A stretch of 64,000 nucleotides of DNA, from positions 1-64,000 of the forward strand of contig NZ_JANQBC010000009.1 in the NCBI RefSeq assembly GCF_024721995.1, given 5' to 3'. The notes under the pieces were generated by a model. It was not told the origin of the DNA, ran no database searches, and was given only the letters and a program-made list of their open reading frames with translations. The stretch comes from Paenibacillus radicibacter (lineage in GTDB: Bacteria; Bacillota; Bacilli; Paenibacillales; NBRC-103111). This document shows, piece by piece, positions 26,080-34,382 of this stretch. Both the position numbers and the translations under genes were made by a program. How positions within the stretch are numbered: the stretch's first letter is position 1; each line of letters starts with the position of its first letter.

Positions 26080-27066
26080 ATGGAGGGACTTCATATTAAA
26101 AGCAAATGGCTATTAAGTTTCGTGCTCCCTATTCTATTAACAACGGGTTGCATAGACAAAGAAAGTAGTGTTACAACGGCAGAGTCTAAAGAAAGTTCGC
26201 AGCAAACGGCACAACAATCGTCAAATCAAACTTCACAACAGACACAAGCAACAGCCCCCCTATCCAAGGAGGAGTATGTTAAAGCGATTGGTGCTTATCA
26301 TGCTGAAATGGGGAAAGAGCTACAAACTTTTTCGATTGAATCAAAAGATGGTAAATCACCTAATTACCTACAACGTAATAAAGAGCAAATTGATAAACTT
26401 AAACTGGTTATCAAAAAATACATAAGCTTAAATCCACCAAATGAATTCAAAAAAATTCAGGACTCTAATTTAGAGGCTATGTCTTACTTTGACAAAGGTC
26501 TAGACGAGCTTTACGATGCAGTAGTGAAAAGAGATCAAGATGCTCTTGATCGTGCAAGACTCACGCTTACTAAAGGACAGGACTTATGGTACTATGCCTT
26601 CGCACAATTACAATTAACAGAAGATATACCTGTACTTGATGGAACTATAACTACAAAAGACCAGAAAGAACTCGATAAAAACGCTGGGATTGATCGTGAC
26701 TCTGTACTCAAGAACATCTCTCAAAATGGACAAGAACTGATTGGACAATGGGGAGTTCAAAAAGATGATAAATTTCAAGTGCTGATTGTTCTGAATGCAG
26801 ACGGTTCTTACAAACGATACAAAGACTATCCCGATGAAAGCAGTATTCTGAAAGGAAGATGGGAATACAATTATTTAAGACGGATCCTCACATTGTATAA
26901 TGACGAAGCCTATGAGAATGGAAAATCGATTAAGGACACAACACGACCTAAAATCGAATTAGACGTACAAGCATTTAATCATACAACCATTCAGATGATG
27001 AATAAAGAAACCACGAATACGATGAAATACACGAAGGCTGGATCTACGGTTTCGAAAAGGAAATGA
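26080..27066 (+). CDS. Lipoprotein, DUF3994-like, with probable frameshift at its C-terminus
   Basis: 328 aa with a signal peptide and lipobox TTGC at about residue 22-25, a Gln/Ser/Thr-rich linker (about 30-60), then an alpha-helical domain and a C-terminal DUF3994-like beta domain (GQWGVQKDDKFQVLIVLNADG). The ATG at 26080 contains GGAGGG, ideally spaced for an ATT at 26095, so the natural start could be ATT giving IKSKWLLS. The frame ends SKRK, but adding one A to the run at 27055-27058 would give SKKEMKIIYDNGKEIIVEQN and end at 27113. That extension reads like real protein, so the true C-terminus may be 15 residues longer. Confidence 0.7.
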   Translation: MEGLHIKSKWLLSFVLPILLTTGCIDKESSVTTAESKESSQQTAQQSSNQTSQQTQATAPLSKEEYVKAIGAYHAEMGKELQTFSIESKDGKSPNYLQRNKEQIDKLKLVIKKYISLNPPNEFKKIQDSNLEAMSYFDKGLDELYDAVVKRDQDALDRARLTLTKGQDLWYYAFAQLQLTEDIPVLDGTITTKDQKELDKNAGIDRDSVLKNISQNGQELIGQWGVQKDDKFQVLIVLNADGSYKRYKDYPDESSILKGRWEYNYLRRILTLYNDEAYENGKSIKDTTRPKIELDVQAFNHTTIQMMNKETTNTMKYTKAGSTVSKRK

Positions 27067-27124
27067 AAATTATTTATGATAACGGTAAAGAAATTATAGT
27101 AGAACAAAATTAATAAATTGGTAA

Positions 27125-27168
27125 TGAAGAAGCCTATCCTCTTAGCAAAGGACGGCTTCTTCTTTTTG
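27125..27168 (+). terminator. Terminator of the lipoprotein gene
   Basis: AAGAAGCC (27128-27135) pairs with GGCTTCTT, with an inner CCT/AGG pair, followed by CTTTTTG. Confidence 0.85.
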
Positions 27169-27182
27169 TCGAATCGTACTTA

Positions 27183-27692
27183 CTAATTGGATTTCAGAGC
27201 CTCTTCAAAAGCACTCCCTATCTTCTCCGCATCCGCTGATACGGCTAACAACACATAAGGACCAATTGTTTTCAGGACATGACTTTGTATAAGGGCATAT
27301 TCTTCTGGTCGATAGTCTTTGAACTTCGTGGCTTGTGCTTCCATTCGTTTCTTTATCTGCTTAGTCACATTCCCCACCTGTTCCACTTTCTTAGTTCGGA
27401 TAACTAGTAATTCCTGTGCTTCAACGTTCGATGAGGCTGTATACAGAGCAAAATCCTCTATCTCATCGCTATTGAGATGATACAGCTTTTCGAGCTTGTC
27501 TCGATCCCCTTCTTTCATCTCCCCGAGTTTTACACTCTGTTTCATATGCTCAACGATTTCTTGTGATGAGGCATTGCGAATACTCTCTACTTCATTCGAA
27601 CAGCCTATTAACACCACTACAGTAAGTATGAATAGCTGCGGGAGCCCCCATATCCATTTGGTTCCATGTTTATTATTCATTAGAGCTTTCAT
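27183..27692 (-). CDS. DUF4358-like lipoprotein of the O-acylation operon
   Basis: 169 aa from ATG 27692 (GGAGATCAGGGAG before it). A signal segment (about 13-30) ends at a Cys in LIGCSN, a lipobox, so it is probably lipid-anchored outside. The body is helical with KRMEAQATKFKDYRPEEYALIQ and resembles DUF4358 proteins, often found last in operons with MBOAT and DHHW genes. It lies 19 bp after the DHHW gene and is the last of the four. No catalytic motif is visible; a structural or regulatory role in the surface complex is inference. Confidence 0.7.
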   Translation of the reverse strand: MKALMNNKHGTKWIWGLPQLFILTVVVLIGCSNEVESIRNASSQEIVEHMKQSVKLGEMKEGDRDKLEKLYHLNSDEIEDFALYTASSNVEAQELLVIRTKKVEQVGNVTKQIKKRMEAQATKFKDYRPEEYALIQSHVLKTIGPYVLLAVSADAEKIGSAFEEALKSN

Positions 27693-27711
27693 CTCCCTGA
27701 TCTCCTTTCTA

Positions 27712-28860
27712 CTATGAATGCATATAGGTTAAATTACGAATTGATTCGTCGGTCATGAACGTCTGGACATTATAAAGTGTTAACATCGTGTCGATCTGAC
27801 GATCTTGGATCAATTGCTTCAAATCCCTTTCAAAGTATCTCAAGTCCACGACATCAATTTCGCTATAATGTGCTGTTAGAAAAGGTACTAAACTGTTGGC
27901 ATAAGAGTCTTTTACGATAAGCAATTTGCCAGCGTTTTGATGCTTGGTCGTTATTCGGACTAATGCATGATTACCATTTAAGAACACCGCATACTTGTCC
28001 TTTTTGTTCAAATGATCCATTTCATACAAGGAATCGGACATTTTCGCTTCCTCTACATATTCAACCGATATGTCTTCTTTGCTCTTCGGAACGAAGATTT
28101 CTAGAGGATCTGGCTTTACATTTCTAAATCCACTTTTAGAATACAAAGTTCCAAAAAATTCATCTGAAATTGTGGTCACATCGAATGAGGATTCATCCTG
28201 CGGTTCAAACCCTATATCCTTCGCCAGCTGATGATAAGCATAATAAGCGCCCCGCGTTGTCCAATGATGATCGGTTTTATAATAAATCGGTTGTTCCTTC
28301 TGCGCCCGAAGTGCAGGAAACACATCAATAATGCGAATATTTGAATTCAGTTGTTTATGCACGAGATCACGATACTTCATCTCTTTTAGATCGAATACAT
28401 GATTCGGCAGCTTTTCGGGTAATACGCTAATTGCTGTTGGAACTAACATCATGAATTGGTTCAGATCAGGAAACTCACTTGCGAAAGAGTTTATCGCTTG
28501 TACTTTATCATTCAAGTCCTTGCGATTAGGAGGTGTAAATTGCTGAATCAGGTAGCCATCCCTACCCGCGTAAACACCGTTGTTCTCTTTTTTACCGATT
28601 GCAAGATCGCTGCTCGATTTCACACCAATCCATAAGTCTCTTGCCGCGAATTGATCCGAGATGTACGTTTCGTAATTATTCGTAAATTTTCCAGACATTA
28701 AGCTTTGCCAGGAGAACTCCGGTAATTGCTTCAATACACGATTCTCAGATTCTGAGAAGTGCCTGCTTGGTGTTACTATATTTAATACAAAGATCGTACC
28801 GATCGATAGGAGTAATAATATTACCGTCACTGCATGTGTGTAAGTCAGTCGCTTCTCCAC
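27712..28860 (-). CDS. DHHW/AlgJ-AlgX-like SGNH-type acyltransferase partner
   Basis: 382 aa from GTG 28860 (AAAGGAGGGGTTAAG before it). One N-terminal membrane anchor (about 7-28) leads to an extracytoplasmic domain. The diagnostic motif is YYKTDHHWTTRGAYYAYHQLA, the DHHW signature of the family; LLIVKDSYANSLVPFLTAHY supplies the catalytic Ser in KDSYAN. Such proteins take the acyl group moved across the membrane by the MBOAT partner and place it on a polysaccharide outside. It lies 14 bp after the MBOAT gene, so the pair forms one complex. Confidence 0.88.
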   Translation of the reverse strand: MEKRLTYTHAVTVILLLLSIGTIFVLNIVTPSRHFSESENRVLKQLPEFSWQSLMSGKFTNNYETYISDQFAARDLWIGVKSSSDLAIGKKENNGVYAGRDGYLIQQFTPPNRKDLNDKVQAINSFASEFPDLNQFMMLVPTAISVLPEKLPNHVFDLKEMKYRDLVHKQLNSNIRIIDVFPALRAQKEQPIYYKTDHHWTTRGAYYAYHQLAKDIGFEPQDESSFDVTTISDEFFGTLYSKSGFRNVKPDPLEIFVPKSKEDISVEYVEEAKMSDSLYEMDHLNKKDKYAVFLNGNHALVRITTKHQNAGKLLIVKDSYANSLVPFLTAHYSEIDVVDLRYFERDLKQLIQDRQIDTMLTLYNVQTFMTDESIRNLTYMHS

Positions 28861-28874
28861 CTTAACCCCTCCTT

Positions 28875-30278
28875 TCAGAAACGGAAATATAAGAATGGAT
28901 TGTAAGTTTCGTTAACCAGATAGGCTGTTGAAACCATTAAAAATCCGAGATACATGACAGGGATAGCGAAGTCCACAACTCTAAACTTACTTTGAAGCCA
29001 CATCATAAGTTTCCGCGGGTATGGTGTTGCGCACAGAGCTAGAATGATCAACAAGAATAGATTGGTCGATAATCCATACCAACTTGCCTCATTAGAAAGC
29101 GAATGGTTCCCCATACCAAACATCGTTTGGATATAGCTGAACGCGGACGATAAGCTACCCATTTCAAAAATCACCCACCCGATCATCACGATCATGAGCG
29201 TGTACACATGTGCTAAGATTCGAGGCAATTGTTGCAACCAACGTAGTAGAAAAAGCTTCTCCATCGTGACAAACAAACCGAAATACAATCCCCACACAAT
29301 GAAATTCCAGCTTGCCCCATGCCAGAATCCGGTTAGAAACCATACAATCATCAGATTGCGTAGTTGCAGCTTGATTCCACCTCGATTGCCACCTAACGGA
29401 ATGTACACATATTCACGGAACCATGACCCTAATGAAATATGCCACCTTCGCCAAAATTCCGTGACACTTCTCGATACGTACGGATAGTTGAAGTTTTCTT
29501 TAAAGTCGAAGCCGAACATCTTCCCAAGTCCGCGCGCCATATCCGAATAGCCGCTGAAGTCAAAGTAGATTTGAAATGTAAATGCCACAATCCCAAGCCA
29601 CGCAGATAGTACGGTTAGCTCTGCCATTGGCGTCTGATGAACGCTTGTCCATAGTAAGCCGATATTATTGGCAAGCAACACCTTTTTCGCAAGACCACGA
29701 ATGAACAATTCCGCTCCACTGCCAAATTTGTCCAATGTCATGGGTCGATCTTTCAATTGCTTAGCAATATCCCCATACTGAACGATCGGACCTGCAACTA
29801 ATTGTGGGAACATTGTGACATATGTACCGAATGCAATCAGATTCCGCTGCACAGGGTACTTATTCAAATACACATCTACCACATATGACATCGTCTGGAA
29901 CGTGTAGAATGAGATTCCTACGGGCAGCGGAAGTGATGTGATCGGAATATGAAGCCCAAGCAAGCTGTTAATATTTTCGATGAGAAAACCATAATATTTG
30001 AAAAAACCAAGTATGCCTAAATTCACTGCTATAGAGCTAATAAAAATAAATCTAGCGAGTTTTTTGCGACTACGATATTTATCAATAAGTAGCCCATTCG
30101 TATAATCGAATAAGGTCGAGAATATCATTATGCCGATATAGATCGGCTCACCCCAAGCATAGAAGACTAGGCTTGCAAGGAGCAATATCACATTACGAAC
30201 AGCCCGAGGTGAAACATAATAAATTGCGATCGTCACAGGCAAGAACCAGTAGAGAAATATCAGGCTGCTGAATACCAA
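28875..30278 (-). CDS. MBOAT-family O-acyltransferase (AlgI/DltB-like)
   Basis: 467 aa from TTG 30278 (GGAGGGGTTAAGAT before it), with about ten transmembrane segments. Core motifs are GYSDMARGLGKMFGFDFKEN, FWRRWHISLGSWFREYVYIP with the conserved Trp/Arg/His, GGNRGG, and FLTGFWHGASWNFIVWG containing the invariant membrane His. This is the AlgI/PatA-type MBOAT fold, which carries acyl (often acetyl) groups from the cytoplasm to the outside. Its neighbours are SGNH and DHHW proteins, so the target is probably a surface polymer such as a secondary wall polysaccharide, exopolysaccharide or teichoic acid. Confidence 0.92.
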   Translation of the reverse strand: MVFSSLIFLYWFLPVTIAIYYVSPRAVRNVILLLASLVFYAWGEPIYIGIMIFSTLFDYTNGLLIDKYRSRKKLARFIFISSIAVNLGILGFFKYYGFLIENINSLLGLHIPITSLPLPVGISFYTFQTMSYVVDVYLNKYPVQRNLIAFGTYVTMFPQLVAGPIVQYGDIAKQLKDRPMTLDKFGSGAELFIRGLAKKVLLANNIGLLWTSVHQTPMAELTVLSAWLGIVAFTFQIYFDFSGYSDMARGLGKMFGFDFKENFNYPYVSRSVTEFWRRWHISLGSWFREYVYIPLGGNRGGIKLQLRNLMIVWFLTGFWHGASWNFIVWGLYFGLFVTMEKLFLLRWLQQLPRILAHVYTLMIVMIGWVIFEMGSLSSAFSYIQTMFGMGNHSLSNEASWYGLSTNLFLLIILALCATPYPRKLMMWLQSKFRVVDFAIPVMYLGFLMVSTAYLVNETYNPFLYFRF

Positions 30279-30304
30279 ATCTTAACCCCTCCTGAAACCT
30301 AATG

Positions 30305-30973
30305 TCATCTCGTATGTTCCTGAATGAATTGAAGCAGCTTCGGATAAAACTCTGCTTTGAAATGAATACCATCCTTATCAAACAAGGTGATATTCTTCTC
30401 AACCAACTGCGTTAAATCCAAATATTCGACCTTTTTAAGTTCCGCTAATTCCTTCAGTGCTTCGTTATACGATTTGATACTCTTGTAACGTGGTTCTGCC
30501 TTCTCTGCATCAATCGTTACCGGTGTGACCGATAGAATGGTAATCTTGGAACCCGGCAGTTTCTCTTTAATATTATCTAAAAGTTTGGCATAGTTCGTAA
30601 TCGAGAACTTCTGTGGGTCTTCTGTCGGCCATAGAATATCATCTGAACCAAGACCAATATAAACTTGCTTCGGACTTCGGCTTACTAAGTCTGATATATC
30701 ATCCAATGCGAATAGCGCCGTCCCACCTGCTTTACCCATTACATTCTCCTCCTTTAGCACATCGTGAAACGACAATGCTTCAATGATCGAATCACCTAGA
30801 AAAACATGATCTTGAAATTGGGTTTTATAATTCTGATCCTTGGCATCGCTTGCATCAGCCGCCATCTCCTGAATAGCAGATTGCAGTTCTTGCCCGCCAT
30901 TATTACTGCCACAAGCAGGCAACATAACGATAACAAGCCCCATTACTGAGATCGTGACCACTTTCTTAAGCAT
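30305..30973 (-). CDS. SGNH/GDSL-family lipoprotein of the O-acylation operon
   Basis: 222 aa. Signal peptide with lipobox LPAC (Cys21), then an SGNH hydrolase fold: block I VFLGDSIIEAL (catalytic Ser), an IGLGSDDI variant of block III (GxND with Ser for Asn region), and block V DGIHF with the Asp-x-x-His pair. It begins the operon ATG 30973 (GAGAGGAAGATTCG), 26 bp before the MBOAT start. Likely an esterase or transferase at the outer face, removing or moving acyl groups on the same polymer as the MBOAT/DHHW pair. Confidence 0.85.
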   Translation of the reverse strand: MLKKVVTISVMGLVIVMLPACGSNNGGQELQSAIQEMAADASDAKDQNYKTQFQDHVFLGDSIIEALSFHDVLKEENVMGKAGGTALFALDDISDLVSRSPKQVYIGLGSDDILWPTEDPQKFSITNYAKLLDNIKEKLPGSKITILSVTPVTIDAEKAEPRYKSIKSYNEALKELAELKKVEYLDLTQLVEKNITLFDKDGIHFKAEFYPKLLQFIQEHTR

Positions 30974-31082
30974 ACGAATCTTCCTCTCTTCGTTTCGATA
31001 TCTTTCTTGCTCATTAATTTACTTGTGTGAGATCAAGTTCAAATGCAGATCAAGATCATAATAGATAAAGATTGCTTGTAAA

Positions 31083-31117
31083 ATAAAAAAAACTCCATCC
31101 CAATCGGGGCGGAGTTC
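31083..31117 (-). terminator. Terminator of the MFS/PadR/SDR operon
   Basis: On the minus strand ACTCCGCCCC / GGGATGGAGT arms with a short loop, followed by eight T. Confidence 0.85.
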
Positions 31118-31135
31118 AGTTTGAATAGAAGTCGT

Positions 31136-31789
31136 TTATGGTTTTAGCTGTACTTCAACACCACTCTTCTCTTCGTACAATTGATAGAACGCTTCTCCAA
31201 CAAATCTAGAGTTAAAAGGTGTATCTTCTTGAACGAAGCCGCAGATCGTGACTGTACCTACGAAGATTCCATAGGCTGCAAGCTCCTCATTCAGACTGAA
31301 TGCCAAGTTCCGAATTGCTGCTTTACCCATACTTAGAGATGCTAATGAAGCTTGCGGATAAAGTCCTAATCCTCCACCTGTAAACAAGATCGAACCTGCT
31401 CCTCGTTCTTTCAATTTCGGTAATACAGTCTGAACGGCAGTAAACGCTCCTAGTACATTAACATTAAACTCTGCGCGCAATCGTTCTTCTGTTAACTCGG
31501 TAGGGAGACCAGGATATATTGCCGCTGCGTTATATACTAGCACTTCAGGAGCGCCTTCAGACTCGATTAACCCTTCTAACGTTACTCGTAGCTCGTCCAG
31601 ATTACCAGAATCTGCAATTACGCAAGTTGATGCAATGTCTTCGCTAAGTAAAGATTGTTGGACATTTAGAAGCTTATTATGATCTCTGGCAATGAGAACA
31701 GGTTTGTATCCCCGCTTACCGAACGCTTCAGCTATGCCCTGTCCATTCCCTTTTCCCGCTCCAATAATCCAGACTGCTTGGTTACCCAT
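31136..31789 (-). CDS. Short-chain dehydrogenase/reductase (SDR)
   Basis: 217 aa, Rossmann start WIIGAGKGNGQGIAEAFGKRG (cofactor loop GxGxxxGxG-like) and NAA motif in VYNAAA. The usual Tyr-x-x-x-Lys active site is not seen; instead there is SLASLSMGKAAIRNLAFSL with Lys but Ser/Met where Tyr should be, so normal reductase chemistry is doubtful. ATG 31789 follows GGAGTTGGAGGGCG. It is the last gene of an MFS-PadR-SDR series, 80 bp after PadR, and may modify the compound the MFS exports or may be regulatory. Confidence 0.75.
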   Translation of the reverse strand: MGNQAVWIIGAGKGNGQGIAEAFGKRGYKPVLIARDHNKLLNVQQSLLSEDIASTCVIADSGNLDELRVTLEGLIESEGAPEVLVYNAAAIYPGLPTELTEERLRAEFNVNVLGAFTAVQTVLPKLKERGAGSILFTGGGLGLYPQASLASLSMGKAAIRNLAFSLNEELAAYGIFVGTVTICGFVQEDTPFNSRFVGEAFYQLYEEKSGVEVQLKP

Positions 31790-31869
31790 CGCCCTCCAAC
31801 TCCTATCTAATTGTTTGTAATAAACAATGATATGAATAGCGATTTTGGATTAGAATCTTAGCTGCTTCT

Positions 31870-32505
31870 TTACTCTGCAAAATACTGTTCGAATATATCT
31901 TCAACGTCAGTAAATAAGTACGATTGGGATTGCGCTTGATTGTTCTTGTCCCAGAGGAACTTACATGTTTCAATTAATGTAATCGTATCCTCACACCACT
32001 TGATATACTGCACCTCTTGTTCGATTCCGCGCTTAAGTACGGTAGAACCAATCAATATTCTCGCACTCATGACATTACGTTCTTTAATACTAGCCCAACG
32101 CTCTTCAACGATTTGTTTCATCTTCGTCAGTCTTTGCATACGTTCATTCTTATAAATCTTTAGCTTTAGCAGCGCTTCTTCATAAGGAATATTGTCCATA
32201 AAGAAAGTTTGCATCAGGAAAGGATCCTTAAGCTTCGGCGTTTCAGGCGGAGTGAGTAGCCACTTCATGAGTGCTGTCTTCCCTTTTGCCGTGATAGTGT
32301 ATATCTTCTTATCCGGTTTCCCCTCTTGCGGAACATGCGTACTCGTAATGAGTGCTTCTTCTTCAAGCTTGCTCAGTTCTGGATAGATTTGTGACAAATG
32401 CGAATGCCAGAAAATACTCATTAGGTCATCGAACTCTTTCTTAATATCGTACCCACTAGCTTCCCATTCACTAAGTAATCCAAGTAATCCATATCGTAAA
32501 GACAC
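31870..32505 (-). CDS. PadR-family transcriptional regulator
   Basis: 211 aa from GTG 32505 (TTAGAGGAGATGTTCGC before it). N-terminal winged helix (LRYGLLGLLSEWEASGYDIKK, FWHSHLSQIYPELSKLEEEAL) and a C-terminal helical dimerisation domain (about 85-205) as in PadR/AphA (Pfam Vir_act_alpha_C type). It lies 13 bp after the MFS exporter it presumably represses. PadR members usually respond to phenolic or drug-like ligands exported or detoxified by the neighbouring genes. Confidence 0.88.
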   Translation of the reverse strand: MSLRYGLLGLLSEWEASGYDIKKEFDDLMSIFWHSHLSQIYPELSKLEEEALITSTHVPQEGKPDKKIYTITAKGKTALMKWLLTPPETPKLKDPFLMQTFFMDNIPYEEALLKLKIYKNERMQRLTKMKQIVEERWASIKERNVMSARILIGSTVLKRGIEQEVQYIKWCEDTITLIETCKFLWDKNNQAQSQSYLFTDVEDIFEQYFAE

Positions 32506-32518
32506 GCGAACATCTCCT

Positions 32519-33757
32519 CTAACCGCTTATACTTAATTCAGTTTTTGTCTGCTTCACTTCTTCTCTGTGACCCTTACCTAATTTCGGCGTCATGCTTACT
32601 CCAATGACTCCAATCAAGAAAAGCATTGCTGCAACGATTAGAATCGTGCTGAGCACTCCAATTTCTTCTAACATAAAACCCGTTAATAAGATCCCTGGCA
32701 GCGCCATTGAACTGGATAACATATGGTATAGGCTGAATGTCCTCGTATAATTCTCACTTGAGACTACGTCTTGCAAGTATGTAATGAATGTAACATTAAA
32801 GCACCCCAGTGCGATACCTTGCAGGAAGAAGAATGGTAGTATCCATACCCAATTCTCGATAACAAACAGACTACCAGTACCGAGACTTAATGCGAATAAT
32901 GGCGGGATCATTAACCACTTACGATCGATATGCTTGTATAGCTTTGGTACGATCATTGCCCCTATTGCAAACCCACTTAGTGATGCTGTTCCAATAAAAC
33001 TTAAATTCTCAACCCCAACAGCAAGTTGTTCTTTTAAAAAGGAGACTAAGATCAAGTCAATTGAAGTTGCGAATAGCATCGCGAGTCCTAGGAAAATAAA
33101 TAGTAATTTTAACTCTCGCATGGTGAGTATGTAACGAACACCTTCTTTTACAGAGGATAATTGACTTTGCTTGTTGCTTGATTCGTTCTTAATAAATGGC
33201 TTTATTCTTCTGATAAAATAAACTGACATGGCAAGCAATACAATCGATGCAATCATTAATGTCATGGGTGCAAAAGATAGCTTGATTAGAAGTGCAGTCC
33301 CAATCTGACCAAGCACTTTAGCCGCCGTATAACCTAATTGTAGTAGACTATTAGCTCTAGGTCGATCTTCGTTGTCCACGATATGCGGGAGGAGTGATTG
33401 ATTAGCAGGTATGAAGAAAAGCTGTAAGATGCTAATGATAATAAGTAATCCGTATACCCACTGATAGGCTAGAAAGGGATGAAGCAAGATAAATGCTGTT
33501 AACATCGTGATCTGAATCGTCGTTGAATAGGTCATGACTTTCTGCAACGTTTTATTGCTGATCCAAGCACCGATAGGTAATGCGAGGAATGTAATCGGTA
33601 GATAGAATGCCACATAGAACCAAGTGAAAGAGCTGCTTGTACTGGAGTGCTGCTCAATCCACTTAAGCATGGAGAAGAACATGATCGAATCTGCCAGAAT
33701 ACATAGAATTCTTCCTGCGAACAAATGGCGAAATGCACGATTTTCTTTAAGTAACAT
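32519..33757 (-). CDS. MFS transporter of the PadR operon
   Basis: 412 aa with twelve predicted transmembrane helices and the multidrug-exporter loop LPIGAWISNKTLQKV after helix 2. It most resembles macrolide- or drug-type MFS exporters of Bacillota; the specific drug is not determinable. ATG 33757 follows GAAAGGTAGGACATC. It is the first gene of the operon with PadR and SDR genes. Its promoter carries an AT-rich dyad suited to PadR binding. Confidence 0.85.
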   Translation of the reverse strand: MLLKENRAFRHLFAGRILCILADSIMFFSMLKWIEQHSSTSSSFTWFYVAFYLPITFLALPIGAWISNKTLQKVMTYSTTIQITMLTAFILLHPFLAYQWVYGLLIIISILQLFFIPANQSLLPHIVDNEDRPRANSLLQLGYTAAKVLGQIGTALLIKLSFAPMTLMIASIVLLAMSVYFIRRIKPFIKNESSNKQSQLSSVKEGVRYILTMRELKLLFIFLGLAMLFATSIDLILVSFLKEQLAVGVENLSFIGTASLSGFAIGAMIVPKLYKHIDRKWLMIPPLFALSLGTGSLFVIENWVWILPFFFLQGIALGCFNVTFITYLQDVVSSENYTRTFSLYHMLSSSMALPGILLTGFMLEEIGVLSTILIVAAMLFLIGVIGVSMTPKLGKGHREEVKQTKTELSISG

Positions 33758-33798
33758 AATGATGTCCTACCTTTCATTAACGCTTATTGTTATTTAGA

Positions 33799-33857
33799 AG
33801 TATAATACCGGTGAAACTATATGTAAATATTTATATATAAAAATTTATATATATTAC
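33799..33857 (-). promoter_or_regulatory. Promoter and AT-rich dyad of the MFS/PadR operon
   Basis: On the minus strand TTTACA (33827-33822) and TATACT (33804-33799) are 17 bp apart. Upstream, an imperfect dyad with ends TGTAA (33822-) and TTACA (-33857) covers the -35 region, a plausible PadR operator. Confidence 0.5.
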
Positions 33858-33867
33858 AAAATATGAA

Positions 33868-33901
33868 CATAAAAAATCCCCACCAGATTTGGTGAGGAAA
33901 T
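33868..33901 (-). terminator. Terminator of the YiaA/YiaB-like gene
   Basis: On the minus strand CCTCACCA and TGGTGGGG arms (with wobble pairs) around AATC, followed by ATTTTTTAT. Confidence 0.85.
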
Positions 33902-33905
33902 TTGA

Positions 33906-34382
33906 TTACTGTTCTTGATGGAACTGCCTATTCGCTTCATAAGTTAATCGCTTGTCTTCTTCATTATCACGAATGACTTTCTGCAAAGTGAAGCTTGCCA
34001 TAATGGAACAGAATACACCCATGCCATAATAACCTTTAACCGCAAATGGTTGATCCAAGTACCAGATGATCCCACCTAATGTTAGCGCTACAGATACTGC
34101 GAAGAAGACATAGGCTAAGAAAGTAAATGCAACTGTATTACGTTTGCGAGGTTGAAGATCTCCTGGCAGAACTTTCTCTTGCTTGTCTTCTTCATTATCG
34201 CGAATGACTTTCTGAAGAGTAAAGCTAGCCATGATCGTGCAGAAAATTCCCATCCCATAGTAACCTTTAACCGCAAATGGTTGGTCGAGATACGAGATTA
34301 CTCCTCCTAATGTCAGAGCAACAGATACGGCAAAGAACAAGATGGACATGGCTGTGAATGCAGCTGTATTACGTCTCCTCAA
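33906..34382 (-). CDS. YiaA/YiaB-family membrane protein with tandem repeat
   Basis: 158 aa from TTG 34382 (AAGGAGAGAAAATC before it). Two near-identical ~70-residue halves each carry two transmembrane helices, the segment YLDQPFAVKGYYGMG and the tail MASFTLQKVIRDNEEDK, so the protein is an internal duplication of a two-helix YiaA/YiaB unit. E. coli YiaA and YiaB are inner-membrane proteins of unknown function; fusion of the two units in one chain is the point of interest. The high identity between halves suggests a recent duplication or gene conversion. Confidence 0.85.
   Translation of the reverse strand: MRRRNTAAFTAMSILFFAVSVALTLGGVISYLDQPFAVKGYYGMGIFCTIMASFTLQKVIRDNEEDKQEKVLPGDLQPRKRNTVAFTFLAYVFFAVSVALTLGGIIWYLDQPFAVKGYYGMGVFCSIMASFTLQKVIRDNEEDKRLTYEANRQFHQEQ

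Noticed and set aside
25910-26116. 68-codon plus-strand frame after the PurA terminator
   Set aside because: It starts inside the terminator, has no ribosome site, and its end overlaps the lipoprotein start; composition is not protein-like.
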